Below are positions 4,980-5,986 of a stretch of DNA of 5,986 bases, one piece after another (position 1 is the stretch's first letter; each line of letters begins with the position of its first letter). Under the pieces are notes generated by a model, which saw nothing but the letters and a program-made list of their open reading frames with translations, was not told the origin of the DNA and ran no database searches. The stretch lies in contig DKNS01000153.1 in assembly GCA_002469765.1 (NCBI GenBank), positions 566-6,551 on the forward strand. The letters run 5' to 3'. Position numbers and translations under genes: made by a program. The stretch comes from Flavobacteriales bacterium UBA7382. GTDB lineage: Bacteria; Bacteroidota; Bacteroidia; Flavobacteriales_D; Sanyastnellaceae.

Positions 4980-5986
4980 ATGCTCGAGTTGACCAAAGAC
5001 CTCCTCGACGCGCTTCGAGCCCAAATTGAAGCGGGACAAGACGTGGAACTTGCCGCCACCATTGGCGAGCTCCACCCAAAGGACGTGGCCGACGTTTTCG
5101 ACGCGCTCAAGCGGGAAGAGATCCTGTACCTCTACCGCTTACTCGGCTCCGACTTCAAGTCCGAAGTCATTGCCGAGCTCGAGGAAGACGTGCGTGAAGA
5201 GCTGCTCACCTCGCTGAGTTCCAAAGAGATTGCAGAGGACGTCATTGAAGGATTGGATTCCGACGATGCGGCGGACGCCTTGGCAGATTTGCCGGAGGCC
5301 AAAGTCGAGGAAGCCATGCGCATGGTTGAAGACGTCGAATCGGCGTCGGAGGTCCTCGAATTGCTGAGCTACGAAGAAGGCACCGCGGGTGCATTGATGG
5401 CCGTGGAAATGGTCAAGGTCGAGGAAGACTGGACCGTGGCGCGGGCCATCCGGGAAATCCGTGCGCAAGCCTCGGACGTCGAGAACATCTACACCATTTA
5501 CATGGTGAACGACCGGGGACGTCTGAATGGGCGTTTGTCCCTCAAAAGTCTCCTGTTGAACGCGTCCTCAGCACGATCCATTTTGAAGGACTTGAAAGAC
5601 GAAGACGACCTGGTGACGGTCGGCCCCAACGAGAGTGAAGAAGTGGTGGTCAAACTGATGGAGCGCTATGACCTCGTCGCCCTGCCCGTCATCGACGACG
5701 AAGGCATGTTGCTTGGCCGCATCACCATTGACGATGCCGTCGACGTGTTGATTGAGGACGCCGAACGCGACTACCAATTGGCGTCCGGCATTTCGGAAGA
5801 CGTCGAGGGCAAAGACAGCATTTGGGCCCTCACACGGGCACGTCTTCCCTGGTTGCTCATCGGCTTGGGAGGGGGGGTCGGCGGCGCTTACGTCATCGGG
5901 GCCTTCGACATCGAAAGCAACCCCGAACTGGCTTTGTTCATCCCGCTTATTGCGGCCATGGGCGGCAACGTCGGCGTGCAATCCTC
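4980..5986 (+). CDS. mgtE: Magnesium channel/transporter MgtE (partial, C-terminus outside window)
   Basis: An inner-membrane homodimeric Mg2+ channel whose cytosolic domains sense Mg2+ and close the pore when it is plentiful. The open frame shows 335 residues and no stop before the edge; full-length proteins have about 450. Domains in order: an acidic, helical MgtE_N superhelix (~20-125, with 'DSDDAADALADLP' at 93-105); CBS domain 1 (~135-195, opening 'YEEGTAGALMA' at 131-141); CBS domain 2 (~205-262, 'MERYDLVALPVIDDEG' 227-242 and 'ITIDDAVDVLIEDAERD' 248-264); the plug-helix region leading to the first membrane helix (~289-308, glycine-rich 'LLIGLGGGVGGAYV'); and the pore signature 'PLIAAMGGNVGVQS' (322-335). 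The many Asp/Glu in the N and CBS domains fit Mg2+-sensing sites. The ATG at 4980 sits four bases after a -7 box. It follows tadA by 35 bases and probably has its own promoter. The last four membrane helices are missing. Confidence 0.95.
   Translation, partial: MLELTKDLLDALRAQIEAGQDVELAATIGELHPKDVADVFDALKREEILYLYRLLGSDFKSEVIAELEEDVREELLTSLSSKEIAEDVIEGLDSDDAADALADLPEAKVEEAMRMVEDVESASEVLELLSYEEGTAGALMAVEMVKVEEDWTVARAIREIRAQASDVENIYTIYMVNDRGRLNGRLSLKSLLLNASSARSILKDLKDEDDLVTVGPNESEEVVVKLMERYDLVALPVIDDEGMLLGRITIDDAVDVLIEDAERDYQLASGISEDVEGKDSIWALTRARLPWLLIGLGGGVGGAYVIGAFDIESNPELALFIPLIAAMGGNVGVQS

Overview
The window is GC-rich (roughly 60% by eye), densely packed bacterial chromosome. It holds eight protein genes in two divergent groups that start from a 41-base gap at 3348-3388. 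Both outermost genes run off the window. The likely source is a GC-rich member of the Bacteroidota, probably related to Flavobacteriales. This rests on four things: the order trmB / MGMT-like / Mrp / NifU-domain / FNR, which I associate with that phylum; the sequence style of Mrp (no CxxC, a 'PEKKYHIFG' segment), of TadA and of the glycosyltransferase; Bacteroidota-type -7 boxes (TAnnTTTG) just upstream of two start codons; and the lack of clear Shine-Dalgarno sequences. The lineage is an inference, not a search result.

Minus strand, from the centre leftward: trmB (tRNA m7G46 methyltransferase, 3347-2631) overlaps a small alkyltransferase-like DNA-binding protein (2638-2288) by 8 bases. Three bases later comes the Mrp/ApbC P-loop ATPase for Fe-S cluster handling (2284-1208), and one base later a stand-alone NifU C-terminal-type scaffold (1206-961). 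These four look like one transcript. After a 91-base gap with its own -7 box lies a ferredoxin/flavodoxin--NADP+ reductase of the thioredoxin-reductase-like type (869 to the left edge; C-terminus missing).

Plus strand, from the centre rightward: a GT28/MurG-like glycosyltransferase of unknown substrate (3389-4486) is joined by an ATGA overlap to tadA (tRNA adenosine deaminase, 4483-4944). After 35 bases that include a perfect TAnnTTTG box four bases before the ATG comes mgtE (Mg2+ channel, 4980 to the right edge; most of the membrane domain missing).

The themes are tRNA modification (trmB, tadA), Fe-S cluster assembly and reductant supply (mrp, NifU domain, FNR), tolerance of alkylated DNA, and magnesium uptake. 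No mobile elements, CRISPR arrays, RNA genes or defence systems are visible, and no stretch over 100 bases is non-coding. I found no clearly undescribed system. The best points for a second look are the catalytic-cysteine-free MGMT homologue, the Cys-free Mrp next to a Cys-bearing NifU scaffold, the near-leaderless promoter layout, and the glycosyltransferase with no assigned substrate.
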